Part shown: one piece after another, positions 7,321 through 14,139 of the stretch
How positions within the stretch are numbered: position 1 is the first letter of the stretch
Layout of the letters: the number at the start of each line of letters is the position of its first letter
IMG/VR virus record: IMGVR_UViG_3300027241_000018
Span: 1 to 32,177 of that record
Direction: 5' to 3' (one strand)
Source of the DNA: a virus
Length of the DNA: 32,177 nt
The notes under the pieces: generated by a model
Databases searched by the model: none
What the model saw: only the letters and a program-made list of their open reading frames with translations
Told to the model about the DNA's origin: nothing
Translations under genes and position numbers: made by a program

Positions 7321-8013
7321 TTAGCCTTCGTTACCTGCCATAAACTTAATCATTTTCTCGTTATCTTGATTCTCAAGAATCTTGATCCAGTCCTCATACA
7401 TTCTATGTATGTTTGATACAATCAGCACTCGCTCTTGATAGACTGGTTTTTGATAGTCAGTTGGTTCAATGTAATGAATTAGATATCCTGGACTCACCAC
7501 CATCATACCTTCTTCTAATCTTAGACGTTTAAATGGGCTAAACTGATTTGACCAATTGACTCCACCACGTGGATCAATGAATACCATATTACCTGGATTT
7601 GCATTTTGTAATTTAATATAGAATACACCAACACCAAGAGTTGAACCATGCTGGTGTGGAGTAATACGATATTCTGCATTCGGAAGAATGTGTCTGAAGT
7701 AACCCTTGGCAATGCGCATAGGTGGTAGTGGCATCTCAGAATGTAATGTCAGAGTTTTCTCTGCCAACTCTAATTTCTTTTTCTGCACTTCCATCATCGT
7801 ATCTGGTAGGTCTGGTAGATCCCAGACGTTTACACTATTCTTCTGAGCACGTGGAAGGACATACTTGAATACATCTTCTTTTAATTTCTCAATGAAGTCT
7901 TGTGTAAATGGACGTGATACACCAATTGGTGTTGACCACAACTCATGGATAGTTTCTTGACCATCACATTGTAGGACAGTCTTTTTGACTGGTGACATTT
8001 GATCTTCGTTCAT
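7321..8013 (-). CDS. 2OG-Fe(II) oxygenase-like, PF13759 type (no. 5)
   Basis: A 230-aa protein from the ATG at 8013 (ATGA overlap, GAGAAAGA upstream). Motifs: His120-x-His122 (TPHQHGSTLGVGVFYIKL), FIDPRGG, GMMVVSPGYLIH with His180, and Arg195 (QERVLIVSN). FIDPRGG plus the glycine-rich strand after HxH is typical of PF13759. The ATPIG-like opening (STPIGVSRPF) also fits that family. Confidence 0.85.
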   Translation of the reverse strand: MNEDQMSPVKKTVLQCDGQETIHELWSTPIGVSRPFTQDFIEKLKEDVFKYVLPRAQKNSVNVWDLPDLPDTMMEVQKKKLELAEKTLTLHSEMPLPPMRIAKGYFRHILPNAEYRITPHQHGSTLGVGVFYIKLQNANPGNMVFIDPRGGVNWSNQFSPFKRLRLEEGMMVVSPGYLIHYIEPTDYQKPVYQERVLIVSNIHRMYEDWIKILENQDNEKMIKFMAGNEG

Positions 8014-8738
8014 TTCTTTCTCACTCTGAATACTACTGCGTAACGCATTTGTTCTGCCCATGGTGCAGTTGGTTTTGTTGTATGCATTGCTCTTCCATCA
8101 TATATTACCACACGTCCTGCGACTGGTGACACTATTGCATATGGATAACCGACATTGAATTCTCTGGATTGTCCGAATCCTCTTTGGAACTGTTGTGTGT
8201 CACCAGTGCTCTCGTCATCTGCATAGAATACATTCTCTGCCATCCATGTTGGATACCATTGCAGATTGGCCATGTAGAGTATAGTATAGTGTTTTTCTTG
8301 TTGCAGGTCAATTGTATCTCTATGTATTGCATGAGATCGTTTGATTGTCTCTGATGGTTGTGCGTTCACATAGCATAGTGAGTATGCATTCGGTCTCAAC
8401 TTTGGATCAGCCATTCCTTCTGTATCACCATCGATAACGAACTGATTACCAAAGTTGGAATTTATACTAGCCCACAATTCTTGAATGACTGGATGTCCTT
8501 CACCACGTAGTCCAAATACGCAACGATGCATATACTGATTGTTCACTGATGGAACACTCTCATCCATGTATTCTTTTTTGTTGTCTATTGGTTTGTAGTA
8601 TATCACAGAACCAACGTCTGGATAACTGACATCCTTGCGAGTAGCATGGAAGGTTTGATTTTGTATGTAATCCCAGACTCTCCAACGAATGTCATCTGGT
8701 ATTAAATCATCATACGATTCAACTGAATATGTTTTCAT
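8010..8738 (-). CDS. 2OG-Fe(II) oxygenase (no. 6)
   Basis: A 242-aa protein with His139-x-Asp141 (AIHRDT), TILYMANLQW, VAGRVVIYDGRAMH carrying distal His219, and Arg232 (MRYAVVF). I recall phage oxygenases of this layout as common in T4-like cyanophages. It overlaps the amidinotransferase-like gene by ATGA, so the two are translated together. Confidence 0.85.
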   Translation of the reverse strand: MKTYSVESYDDLIPDDIRWRVWDYIQNQTFHATRKDVSYPDVGSVIYYKPIDNKKEYMDESVPSVNNQYMHRCVFGLRGEGHPVIQELWASINSNFGNQFVIDGDTEGMADPKLRPNAYSLCYVNAQPSETIKRSHAIHRDTIDLQQEKHYTILYMANLQWYPTWMAENVFYADDESTGDTQQFQRGFGQSREFNVGYPYAIVSPVAGRVVIYDGRAMHTTKPTAPWAEQMRYAVVFRVRKK

Positions 8739-9856
8739 AACGATCTCTCAGGGAAATAATCTTTTAGTGTTCCTTCTCTACTTATGTCTGAAGTGATACA
8801 GTGAAGTCCACCATCCCAGAAGTAACGATGTCTGAAGTTAACAAGATGTGGAGTGATACCACGTTTGCTAAATGCATTGAATACTTCATCACTATATCCA
8901 GAGCATGCAACATTTTTTTCATCAATAACAAGCATGTTAACATCGAACATACTTTCTTCTACGTAGCCAACCCAATGACCAAGCCATGATTCTACAAACT
9001 CTGTAAACTCATCGTTTAATTCTTCTCCTGGAACCCACCACTTACCTCTATTCTTATTCTTCAACTCCAGAAATGGTTTTATTTTATTCCATCCTTGATC
9101 TTTGAGATAGATAACTTCCCAATCAGGGAATGTATCTTTGTATGTTGGTATATCGCAGAGACTAACGATAAGTCCAGGGACTACAGGACAGAATGTTCCA
9201 TCGGCATGTCCTTCGGTATCAATAACATGGCAACGATAATCTGGAAATTGGTCTTGGTAGTTTTTCTTTAGTGTATCAAGTGCTTGATCTTTAAATCTAT
9301 CAAGTACTTTGTCTTTATTCCACCATCCACCATTCGTTCCAAAGTATAGATCTTTACCAATACGTGTAGTAGATGCTGAGTTAAACCAATACAATAACGA
9401 AGGATCTTTCGGAGGATTGACAACTCTGATGTCATTAATAATTTTGTTGCCTTGCTGATTAATGTGAGTTAATGCTTCATCCCACATTATATCAGTGGCA
9501 CTAAAGTAATTTTTATTAAATCCATCTTCATGCGTTGATTGGATGAATTGAGATTTGTAATAGAACTTATCGCCAAGCATGATAGTCCAATCTCTTGGAC
9601 ACATTGGTGGTGGTAATATTTTACCATTATGCATATATGTTCTATAGTCATCGCTTAGGTTTGGGCGAATAACTTTAACACCAAATTTCTCTAACAAATA
9701 TATCAGTGATTGATAATCTTCTTCAGTCTCTTCAGCAATACGCTCCATCACTGTTCGCACTCGAGGATTCTTGATGAAGGAATAGAATTGTGGTGAATAA
9801 GATCTGCCAACCAAACAGGTGCGCAGTGGATCCCAATGTTGATACACAGAATACAT
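8735..9856 (-). CDS. Amidinotransferase/agmatine-deiminase-superfamily enzyme
   Basis: A 373-aa protein of the guanidino-group-modifying superfamily. The opening WDPLRTCLVG, the PRD motif (CPRDW, 87-89), His217-x-Asp219 (EGHADGTF) and nucleophile Cys353 (GGLHCIT) match the Cys-His-Asp(Glu) set of glycine amidinotransferase and agmatine/arginine deiminases. Length is close to GATM (about 360-420 aa). It would move or hydrolyse an amidino group on arginine or a related compound, through a covalent Cys intermediate. It is embedded in the oxygenase island. Which reaction it runs cannot be told from motifs. Confidence 0.85.
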   Translation of the reverse strand: MYSVYQHWDPLRTCLVGRSYSPQFYSFIKNPRVRTVMERIAEETEEDYQSLIYLLEKFGVKVIRPNLSDDYRTYMHNGKILPPPMCPRDWTIMLGDKFYYKSQFIQSTHEDGFNKNYFSATDIMWDEALTHINQQGNKIINDIRVVNPPKDPSLLYWFNSASTTRIGKDLYFGTNGGWWNKDKVLDRFKDQALDTLKKNYQDQFPDYRCHVIDTEGHADGTFCPVVPGLIVSLCDIPTYKDTFPDWEVIYLKDQGWNKIKPFLELKNKNRGKWWVPGEELNDEFTEFVESWLGHWVGYVEESMFDVNMLVIDEKNVACSGYSDEVFNAFSKRGITPHLVNFRHRYFWDGGLHCITSDISREGTLKDYFPERSL

Positions 9857-10275
9857 TATAATTTCCCTAGTTCTTCATAGCCATCTATTTGTTTATACTT
9901 TGCTGCTTCACCAAGATAAAGATATTTGTATCCTCTCTCTTTATACATGGCACATGCATTCTTTAAACTTTCTATTCCTAGTTTAAGATCTGGATTTTTA
10001 TAGTCCCATGCAAATTCAATTGTTTCAGCGTTATCCCTATCGTGCAATCGAATCATATCCCATGCGACAAACTTTCCACTATCATAGTAACATATCATTT
10101 CAATATTAGCATCATTATACTGACTATCGAATATTCGCCACACGCTAGCAAAATTCTTGTGGGTGCAATATTCTTTGTATATTCTATTATACTCAGCAAT
10201 CGATTCACTATGCATATACCAGTTATCAAGTTTTAAATAATTGGTTTTATCTAAATCAATTCTACAAAATTTCAT
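9856..10275 (-). CDS. GNAT-like acyltransferase (putative)
   Basis: A 139-aa protein with a strand and helix pattern like a GNAT or leucyl/arginyl-transferase C-terminal domain: KFVAWDMIRLHD, AWDYKNPDLKLGIESLKNACAMYKERGYKYLYLGEAA. The central FAWDY...LG segment would form the acyl-donor site. The classic RxxGxG/A loop is not clear, so the assignment is tentative. It shares one base with the amidinotransferase-like gene (TAATG) and overlaps the downstream gene by 4 nt. Confidence 0.55.
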   Translation of the reverse strand: MKFCRIDLDKTNYLKLDNWYMHSESIAEYNRIYKEYCTHKNFASVWRIFDSQYNDANIEMICYYDSGKFVAWDMIRLHDRDNAETIEFAWDYKNPDLKLGIESLKNACAMYKERGYKYLYLGEAAKYKQIDGYEELGKL

Positions 10276-10745
10276 CGCCAGTTAACCACTTCATTTAAAT
10301 CTTCGGGACTCCAGAGTTTGTAATATCCTTTACTCTTCAACTTATCCGATGCGATCTTCAGTGCATCTCGTTTCTGTATCAATAATAAAGCACATTCTCC
10401 AAAATTCATCGTCACACCATTGATAATTTCTACTGCGTCTGGGTGATCTTCCAACACTACATAATTTTTTGGTATCAATTCTGTATTAAGGTTTTTAGCA
10501 TAACTGTTAAATTGAGAAGAAGTTATCTTAGTATGATCGTAACAAATAACTAAAACATCATACGTATCTAAGAGAGAGACAATCTTGTAAATATTTGGAA
10601 CTTCAAAATCGATATAGATCTTTTTATCTAACCTAGCCTTGCGTGCATATGGACATGGAGACCAATTGTCTAATAATGAATTTGGTTTTTCTAAGAAAGA
10701 CTCTATCCATTTATACAATGCAGCAGTTATGTACTCTTTGTTCAT
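10272..10745 (-). CDS. CPYA-motif protein, DUF1415-like (tentative)
   Basis: A 157-aa protein with an N-terminal WSPCPYARKARL block (about 28-39), a DHPD motif (99-102) and a C-terminal SKGYYKLWSPEDL. The Cys-Pro-Tyr-Ala plus basic pattern recalls the LCPFA motif of DUF1415, and I recall phage homologues beside amidinotransferases. Function unknown. ATGA overlaps on both sides tie it to the GNAT-like gene and oxygenase 7. Confidence 0.5.
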   Translation of the reverse strand: MNKEYITAALYKWIESFLEKPNSLLDNWSPCPYARKARLDKKIYIDFEVPNIYKIVSLLDTYDVLVICYDHTKITSSQFNSYAKNLNTELIPKNYVVLEDHPDAVEIINGVTMNFGECALLLIQKRDALKIASDKLKSKGYYKLWSPEDLNEVVNWR

Positions 10746-11347
10746 GTAGAAATATAAAAATTCTGAATAATTCTATTTTGTTGTTTCTCTGTCATCTTAG
10801 ATCTGTATTTAATTCCAGCAGTCCAAGAAACCATTCTATTTTGTATATTCTTGGCTTCTGCTATCTCGTAGAAATTTCTATTATACTCTTCTAATTGTTG
10901 TTTGTCAAATGTATAACACTTATTCAATGTCATATCAAATTCTTCTTCTTCAGTCCAACCAGCTGATTGATTGACATTATAGAATTTTATACCTGTATCT
11001 AAATCATTCGTAGGAGTTAAGAAAATCTGTCCACCTAAAATCAATCTATAATCACGTAATGTTACATCGCATGCATTGGGGTTTCTACCATCTATATGAA
11101 TTAAACCTGCATTCTTTTCTGGATTGTAAACATGCTCAGTAAAATAAGTAGTCATCATAACTTTTCTGCCATCTATACCATGCATAGAGTATATTGCACT
11201 ACAAAATGTATCGTATAAATGTTTGTCAAGAGTTTCTAAAGATTCACTTCTTAGTCCTGCACCACATCCTCTCTTTCTACATGCATCAGTAGAAAGAGAA
11301 AGAACATAGTCTACGTTACTATAAAAATTATCTAAAATTTTAATCAA
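10742..11347 (-). CDS. Degenerate 2OG-oxygenase-like protein, DUF6445 type (no. 7)
   Basis: A 201-aa protein opening MIKILDNFYSNVDYV, a common start for phage 2OG oxygenases. It has His84-x-Asp86 (LIHIDGRNP) and the strand DYRLILGGQIFLTP. However, no distal His or clear 2-oxoglutarate-binding Arg follows in the expected place; the C-terminus (WTAGIKYRSK) has no His. It could be inactive, bind a different cofactor, or use another ligand. It resembles the family annotated DUF6445. Confidence 0.65.
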   Translation of the reverse strand: MIKILDNFYSNVDYVLSLSTDACRKRGCGAGLRSESLETLDKHLYDTFCSAIYSMHGIDGRKVMMTTYFTEHVYNPEKNAGLIHIDGRNPNACDVTLRDYRLILGGQIFLTPTNDLDTGIKFYNVNQSAGWTEEEEFDMTLNKCYTFDKQQLEEYNRNFYEIAEAKNIQNRMVSWTAGIKYRSKMTEKQQNRIIQNFYIST

Positions 11348-11934
11348 ATCGGTATCCAGTGATTCGGATTGCGATATGCACCAACGTCAAACAATTTCTC
11401 TGCTGGTACTATGTCAAATGCTATTGTTATTCTTGGTCGATCTTCAGTCCATTCGGATGATTTGTGGACATCTCTTCCACTTCTACTTATAACGAGTAGG
11501 TTATCTTTACTTGGAACTTTAATAAGTTTATCTTCTAACTTATATTCTGTGTATGATTCTGGCTCTACATCTAAACAATAGAATCCATGCCATGATTCTG
11601 CTTCAGTTGGCCAATGTCCATGCCAATCAATGAAGTCACCTTTGTAGTAAAAATTTAACCAACACTGAATGAAATAGTCCTCGTACAATCCATCATTTAC
11701 TTTATGGAATACGTTTTTAATAGAACTGTAGAGTTGGTATATACCTGGAAGTGGATACATTAGATAGTTGTACTTGTCGAACAACTTTGTTGATAGGGTT
11801 ACTTGCCCATTGAATTCTCTTCCATCACTAAACTCATTGTTTATATAATTTTGCATGTAGTGTGCAGTCTTCCTCTGCGTATGCAAATCATGATCTAACA
11901 TTTCAGTGTAGATAAAGTTTTCTACTATATCCAT
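11344..11934 (-). CDS. 2OG-Fe(II) oxygenase-like, PF13759 type (no. 8)
   Basis: A 196-aa protein. Motifs: His105-x-His107 (DWHGHWP), WHGFYCLDVEPESYTEY, NLLVISRSGRDVH with distal His157, and Arg168 (RPRITIAF). His-x-His replaces His-x-Asp as in oxygenases 4, 5 and 9. It overlaps oxygenase 7 by 4 nt and oxygenase 9 by 1 nt (TAATG). Confidence 0.8.
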   Translation of the reverse strand: MDIVENFIYTEMLDHDLHTQRKTAHYMQNYINNEFSDGREFNGQVTLSTKLFDKYNYLMYPLPGIYQLYSSIKNVFHKVNDGLYEDYFIQCWLNFYYKGDFIDWHGHWPTEAESWHGFYCLDVEPESYTEYKLEDKLIKVPSKDNLLVISRSGRDVHKSSEWTEDRPRITIAFDIVPAEKLFDVGAYRNPNHWIPI

Positions 11935-12491
11935 TATAATAAATCTAAATTTCCTGAAATAGATACACGTAAACTTTCTCTATCTCTAAATGGATAAACA
12001 TAATGCTGCAACTCAGAAGGAAACATAAGAATCATTTTCTCTTCTGGTTTTATCATAGTATTACAGGGAAATAAAGAAGTCTCATGTCCATAATTAAATT
12101 GTATCGCACCTTCTGAATATCCTATATCGTTGGGTAGTTTATCTTTATAGTTTTTGAGGTAATCTGGAACTTTCAGGTATATTACATATGAAATATTACC
12201 AGTATGATTATGTGTTGGTAGGTATCCGTCATGTGCTTGAATGTTGATCCATTGATCACGCAAAGAAACATTAATTGTATTAATATAATGTTTTACATGA
12301 GTAATTAGATTACTCTGTATGTAATCTCTTGTAGAATCTTTAACGAATCTATAATCAGATCCACCCCAGAAATTCTCATTCTGATACAGTTTCTCGTATG
12401 ATTGTAAGTTGTCATATTCCTTCAACAAAAAACTATAGAAGTCATCAGATATAGTAGATTGGTATATGGTTATGCCTAAGAAAATACTCAT
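11934..12491 (-). CDS. 2OG-Fe(II) oxygenase-like (no. 9)
   Basis: A 185-aa protein from the ATG at 12491; the frame is open to 12563, but that part overlaps the membrane-protein gene. Motifs: His94-x-His96 (LPTHNHTGNISYVIYLKVP), KMILMFPSELQHYVYPF with distal His163, and Arg175 (SLRVSISGN). It is the first oxygenase in the direction of transcription, lying directly behind the small membrane-protein gene. Confidence 0.8.
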   Translation of the reverse strand: MSIFLGITIYQSTISDDFYSFLLKEYDNLQSYEKLYQNENFWGGSDYRFVKDSTRDYIQSNLITHVKHYINTINVSLRDQWINIQAHDGYLPTHNHTGNISYVIYLKVPDYLKNYKDKLPNDIGYSEGAIQFNYGHETSLFPCNTMIKPEEKMILMFPSELQHYVYPFRDRESLRVSISGNLDLL

Positions 12492-12496
12492 ATTAT

Positions 12497-12679
12497 TTAC
12501 CAATGTCTGATCACACCTGCTATAATAAAGATGTTTGCAATTATGTAAATAGCAACAATGCAAATACGAATGTAGGCAACACGATCAGCTTCCTCATCTG
12601 TATTGCCTATCTTTTCTCCGAGTGCTTTGGCTAAAAGCACAAACCATCTACTGCGTTTATTTTTTTTTGGAAATAACAT
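12497..12679 (-). CDS. Small membrane protein at the head of the oxygenase island
   Basis: A 60-aa protein with a basic N-terminus (KKNKRSR), a soluble middle (EKIGNTDEEADR) and one C-terminal transmembrane segment (about residues 36-58, IRICIVAIYIIANIFIIAGV). It lies between the first tRNA gene and the oxygenases. No family recognised; the topology suggests a cytosolic N-terminus. Confidence 0.6.
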   Translation of the reverse strand: MLFPKKNKRSRWFVLLAKALGEKIGNTDEEADRVAYIRICIVAIYIIANIFIIAGVIRHW

Positions 12680-12692
12680 AATCTATTCAATT

Positions 12693-12768
12693 TGGTGCCC
12701 TCAGTCGGTTTCGAACTGACCACCTTCTGATTACTAAACAGATGCTCTACCAAATGAGCTATGAGGGC
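12693..12768 (-). tRNA. tRNA-Thr(AGT)
   Basis: Cloverleaf with encoded CCA. Anticodon loop TTAGTAA reads AGT. A T-T mismatch closes the anticodon loop, as in the Thr(TGT) gene at 17040. There is also an A-C mismatch in the T stem. A34 in a Thr tRNA is unusual, so this may be a diverged copy. Confidence 0.75.
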
Positions 12769-12773
12769 GATAT

Positions 12774-12784
12774 AACTACTTATG
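12774..12784 (-). repeat. CATAAGTAGTT spacer motif, copy 1
   Basis: Minus-strand CATAAGTAGTT lies 5 nt before the 5' end of tRNA-Thr(AGT). The same 10-11-nt motif precedes two other tRNA genes (13611-13621 and 13864-13874). It could be a processing signal or a weak late-type promoter; this is only an observation. Confidence 0.4.
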
Positions 12785-12790
12785 TGCTCT

Positions 12791-12865
12791 TGGAGCAGGA
12801 TATCGGATTCGAACCGATGACATTCACGTTGGCAACGTGACATTCTACCACTGAATTAATCCTGC
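12791..12865 (-). tRNA. tRNA-Gly(GCC)
   Basis: Clean cloverleaf: anticodon stem TCACG/CGTGA with loop TTGCCAA, canonical TTCGAAT T loop, discriminator T and encoded CCA. It begins 2 nt before the stop codon of the YkuK-like gene upstream. Confidence 0.95.
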
Positions 12866-12866
12866 A

Positions 12867-13340
12867 CTATGCAGCCATGTACGACTTATATCTATCTGCA
12901 GCGTATGAAGCAGCAAATGCTCTTGGCTTTACCATTGGTACTACGTTACACATACCTTTGATGTAACCAACTGCTTCATTGATAACACAAGAAGAACCAT
13001 GCATTTCATTTGGATTGATGTCCAGATGAACTTGCACTTCACGATCTTCTAATATATCATGCAACTTTAGATACAACTCTGCAATTTTATAAACTTCGTT
13101 CATTAAACGCATACGTGGCTTGTCTCGTTTCTTATCCCAGTCACGTTCACGTTGTACTTCACCAAAAATCTTACAGCCATTGTTTCCATTGATGTGAACA
13201 ACAACAACCATAATGTAATCTGCGTACCAATCTTTTCCTATTAAGAATCTTTCAGAGTCACCACCAATATAGATCTTGGTTTCTGGAGTCTGTGCCAAGA
13301 TGAAATCTCTGACTTCATCTATGTTGATTGCTTTACGCAT
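12867..13340 (-). CDS. YkuK/DUF458-type RNase-H-fold protein
   Basis: A 157-aa protein of the predicted RNase H-like DUF458 (YkuK) family. It has IYIGGDSERF (acidic Asp28, Glu30), strand YIMVVVVHI, a helix with NEV (Glu82), HLDINPNEMHGSS (Asp107) and the C-terminal KPRAFAASYAADR block. These acidic residues fit the metal site of an RNase H fold. Bacterial members are uncharacterised. Its place between tRNA genes suggests a role in RNA processing or degradation, but that is inference. Confidence 0.8.
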   Translation of the reverse strand: MRKAINIDEVRDFILAQTPETKIYIGGDSERFLIGKDWYADYIMVVVVHINGNNGCKIFGEVQRERDWDKKRDKPRMRLMNEVYKIAELYLKLHDILEDREVQVHLDINPNEMHGSSCVINEAVGYIKGMCNVVPMVKPRAFAASYAADRYKSYMAA

Positions 13341-13371
13341 AACTACCTCTTTTCTTACCTCATTAAAAACT

Positions 13372-13445
13372 TGGAGCAGAGTGAGAGAATCGAACTCTCA
13401 ACCGAAGATTGGAAATCTGCTGTTTTACCATTAAACTAACCCTGC
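13372..13445 (-). tRNA. tRNA-Gly(TCC)
   Basis: Loop TTTCCAA gives TCC. T loop TTCGATT and encoded CCA are present. One mismatch (C-T) in the anticodon stem. It adds to the GCC isoacceptor so that GGA and GGG codons are covered. Confidence 0.93.
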
Positions 13446-13452
13446 AAAAACT

Positions 13453-13526
13453 TGGCATCCCGATAGGGACTCGAACCCCAACCAACAGTTTTGGAGACTG
13501 CTATGCTGCCATTACACCATCGAGAT
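13453..13526 (-). tRNA. tRNA-Trp(CCA)
   Basis: Anticodon stem GCAGT/ACTGT with loop CTCCAAA gives CCA. Discriminator G as expected for Trp. Encoded CCA. Seven-pair acceptor with one G-T. Confidence 0.95.
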
Positions 13527-13530
13527 ACAT

Positions 13531-13604
13531 TGGTGGAGGATGAGAGAATCGAACTCTCATAAACAGCTTGCAAAGCTGCCGTAATCCCATTATACTAATC
13601 CCCC
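13531..13604 (-). tRNA. tRNA-Ala(TGC)
   Basis: Anticodon stem GCAGC/GCTGT, loop TTTGCAA gives TGC. The acceptor has a G-T pair at position 3-70, the AlaRS identity element. Encoded CCA. Confidence 0.95.
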
Positions 13605-13610
13605 GAACTT

Positions 13611-13621
13611 AACTACTTATG
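13611..13621 (-). repeat. CATAAGTAGTT spacer motif, copy 2
   Basis: Minus-strand CATAAGTAGTT between the 3' end of the CAT tRNA at 13622 and the 5' end of tRNA-Ala (6 nt away). Same motif as at 12774 and 13864. Confidence 0.4.
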
Positions 13622-13696
13622 TGGTGGTGATGAGTGGAATCGAGCCACTAACCTACTCCGTATGAAGGAGTTGCACTACCGTTGTGCTACATCACC
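13622..13696 (-). tRNA. tRNA with CAT anticodon (probably elongator Met)
   Basis: Anticodon stem ACTCC/GGAGT with loop TTCATAC gives CAT. The acceptor is fully paired (GGTGAT...ATCACC), so it is not an initiator. It could be Met or a lysidine-modified Ile tRNA; sequence alone does not decide. Encoded CCA. Confidence 0.9.
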
Positions 13697-13702
13697 GAAA
13701 TT

Positions 13703-13779
13703 TGGTGCCCCAAGCGAGACTCGAACTCGCAAAATTTGGCTTCTAAGACCAACACGTATACCAATTCCGTCATCGGGGC
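13703..13779 (-). tRNA. tRNA-Leu(TAG)
   Basis: Anticodon stem TTGGT/GCCAA with loop CTTAGAA gives TAG. The variable loop is short for Leu. T loop TTCGAGT, encoded CCA. One of three Leu isoacceptors in the array. Confidence 0.92.
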
Positions 13780-13783
13780 ATTT

Positions 13784-13859
13784 TGGTAGCGGGACTTGGA
13801 TTCGAACCAAGGATGGCAAAGGCTTATGAGACCTCGCTGGTGACCAGACCCTTCCCGCA
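13784..13859 (-). tRNA. tRNA with CAT anticodon (probably initiator fMet)
   Basis: Loop CTCATAA gives CAT. Positions 1 and 72 are T and T, an unpaired end like the C1-A72 mismatch of bacterial initiator tRNA, followed by ACCA. The three G-C pairs of the initiator anticodon stem are not intact and the D arm is unusual, so the initiator call is only likely. Confidence 0.8.
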
Positions 13860-13863
13860 ACAG

Positions 13864-13874
13864 AACTACTTATA
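13864..13874 (-). repeat. TATAAGTAGTT spacer motif, copy 3
   Basis: Minus-strand TATAAGTAGTT located 4 nt before the 5' end of the CAT tRNA at 13784-13859; third copy of the motif seen at 12774 and 13611. Confidence 0.35.
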
Positions 13875-14139
13875 ATAAGGCGAGGAACAATGTTTCAATT
13901 CAAGCGAATAGTCGCGATGCAATATGCAACACGCAACATTCAAAAAACAGCCCACAAGAGTTTATCCACGTAGCAACAAGCAGCGACTATAACAGTCAAG
14001 TATAAACGTGGAGCATAACACTATAAGTTTGGGCACGATGTTCGGAATAGGGTTTTCAAGACCTGATCCAATATCTTTGTAGGATATTAGTTTTTGCAAC
14101 TATCCATCTGCTCTCGTATTCGCATTGTCCCTCTAAACT
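13875..14139. other. Non-coding spacer in the tRNA array
   Basis: About 265 nt with no convincing gene or tRNA. Minus-strand reading contains a 7-bp hairpin TAATATC/GATATTG with loop CTACAAA, and a nearby CTTGAAA segment that looks like a Ser(TGA) anticodon loop, but no cloverleaf can be built. A short plus-strand frame with a purine-rich leader (13890-13973) is present but unsupported. Confidence 0.5.

Noticed and set aside
13890-13973. Plus-strand 27-codon frame with AAGGCGAGG before its ATG
   Set aside because: It is against the direction of every other gene, has no -35 or conserved content, and is very short.
14035-14060. TTCCGAAC segment like the 5S rRNA loop region
   Set aside because: Only a few bases match and no 5S secondary structure can be built.
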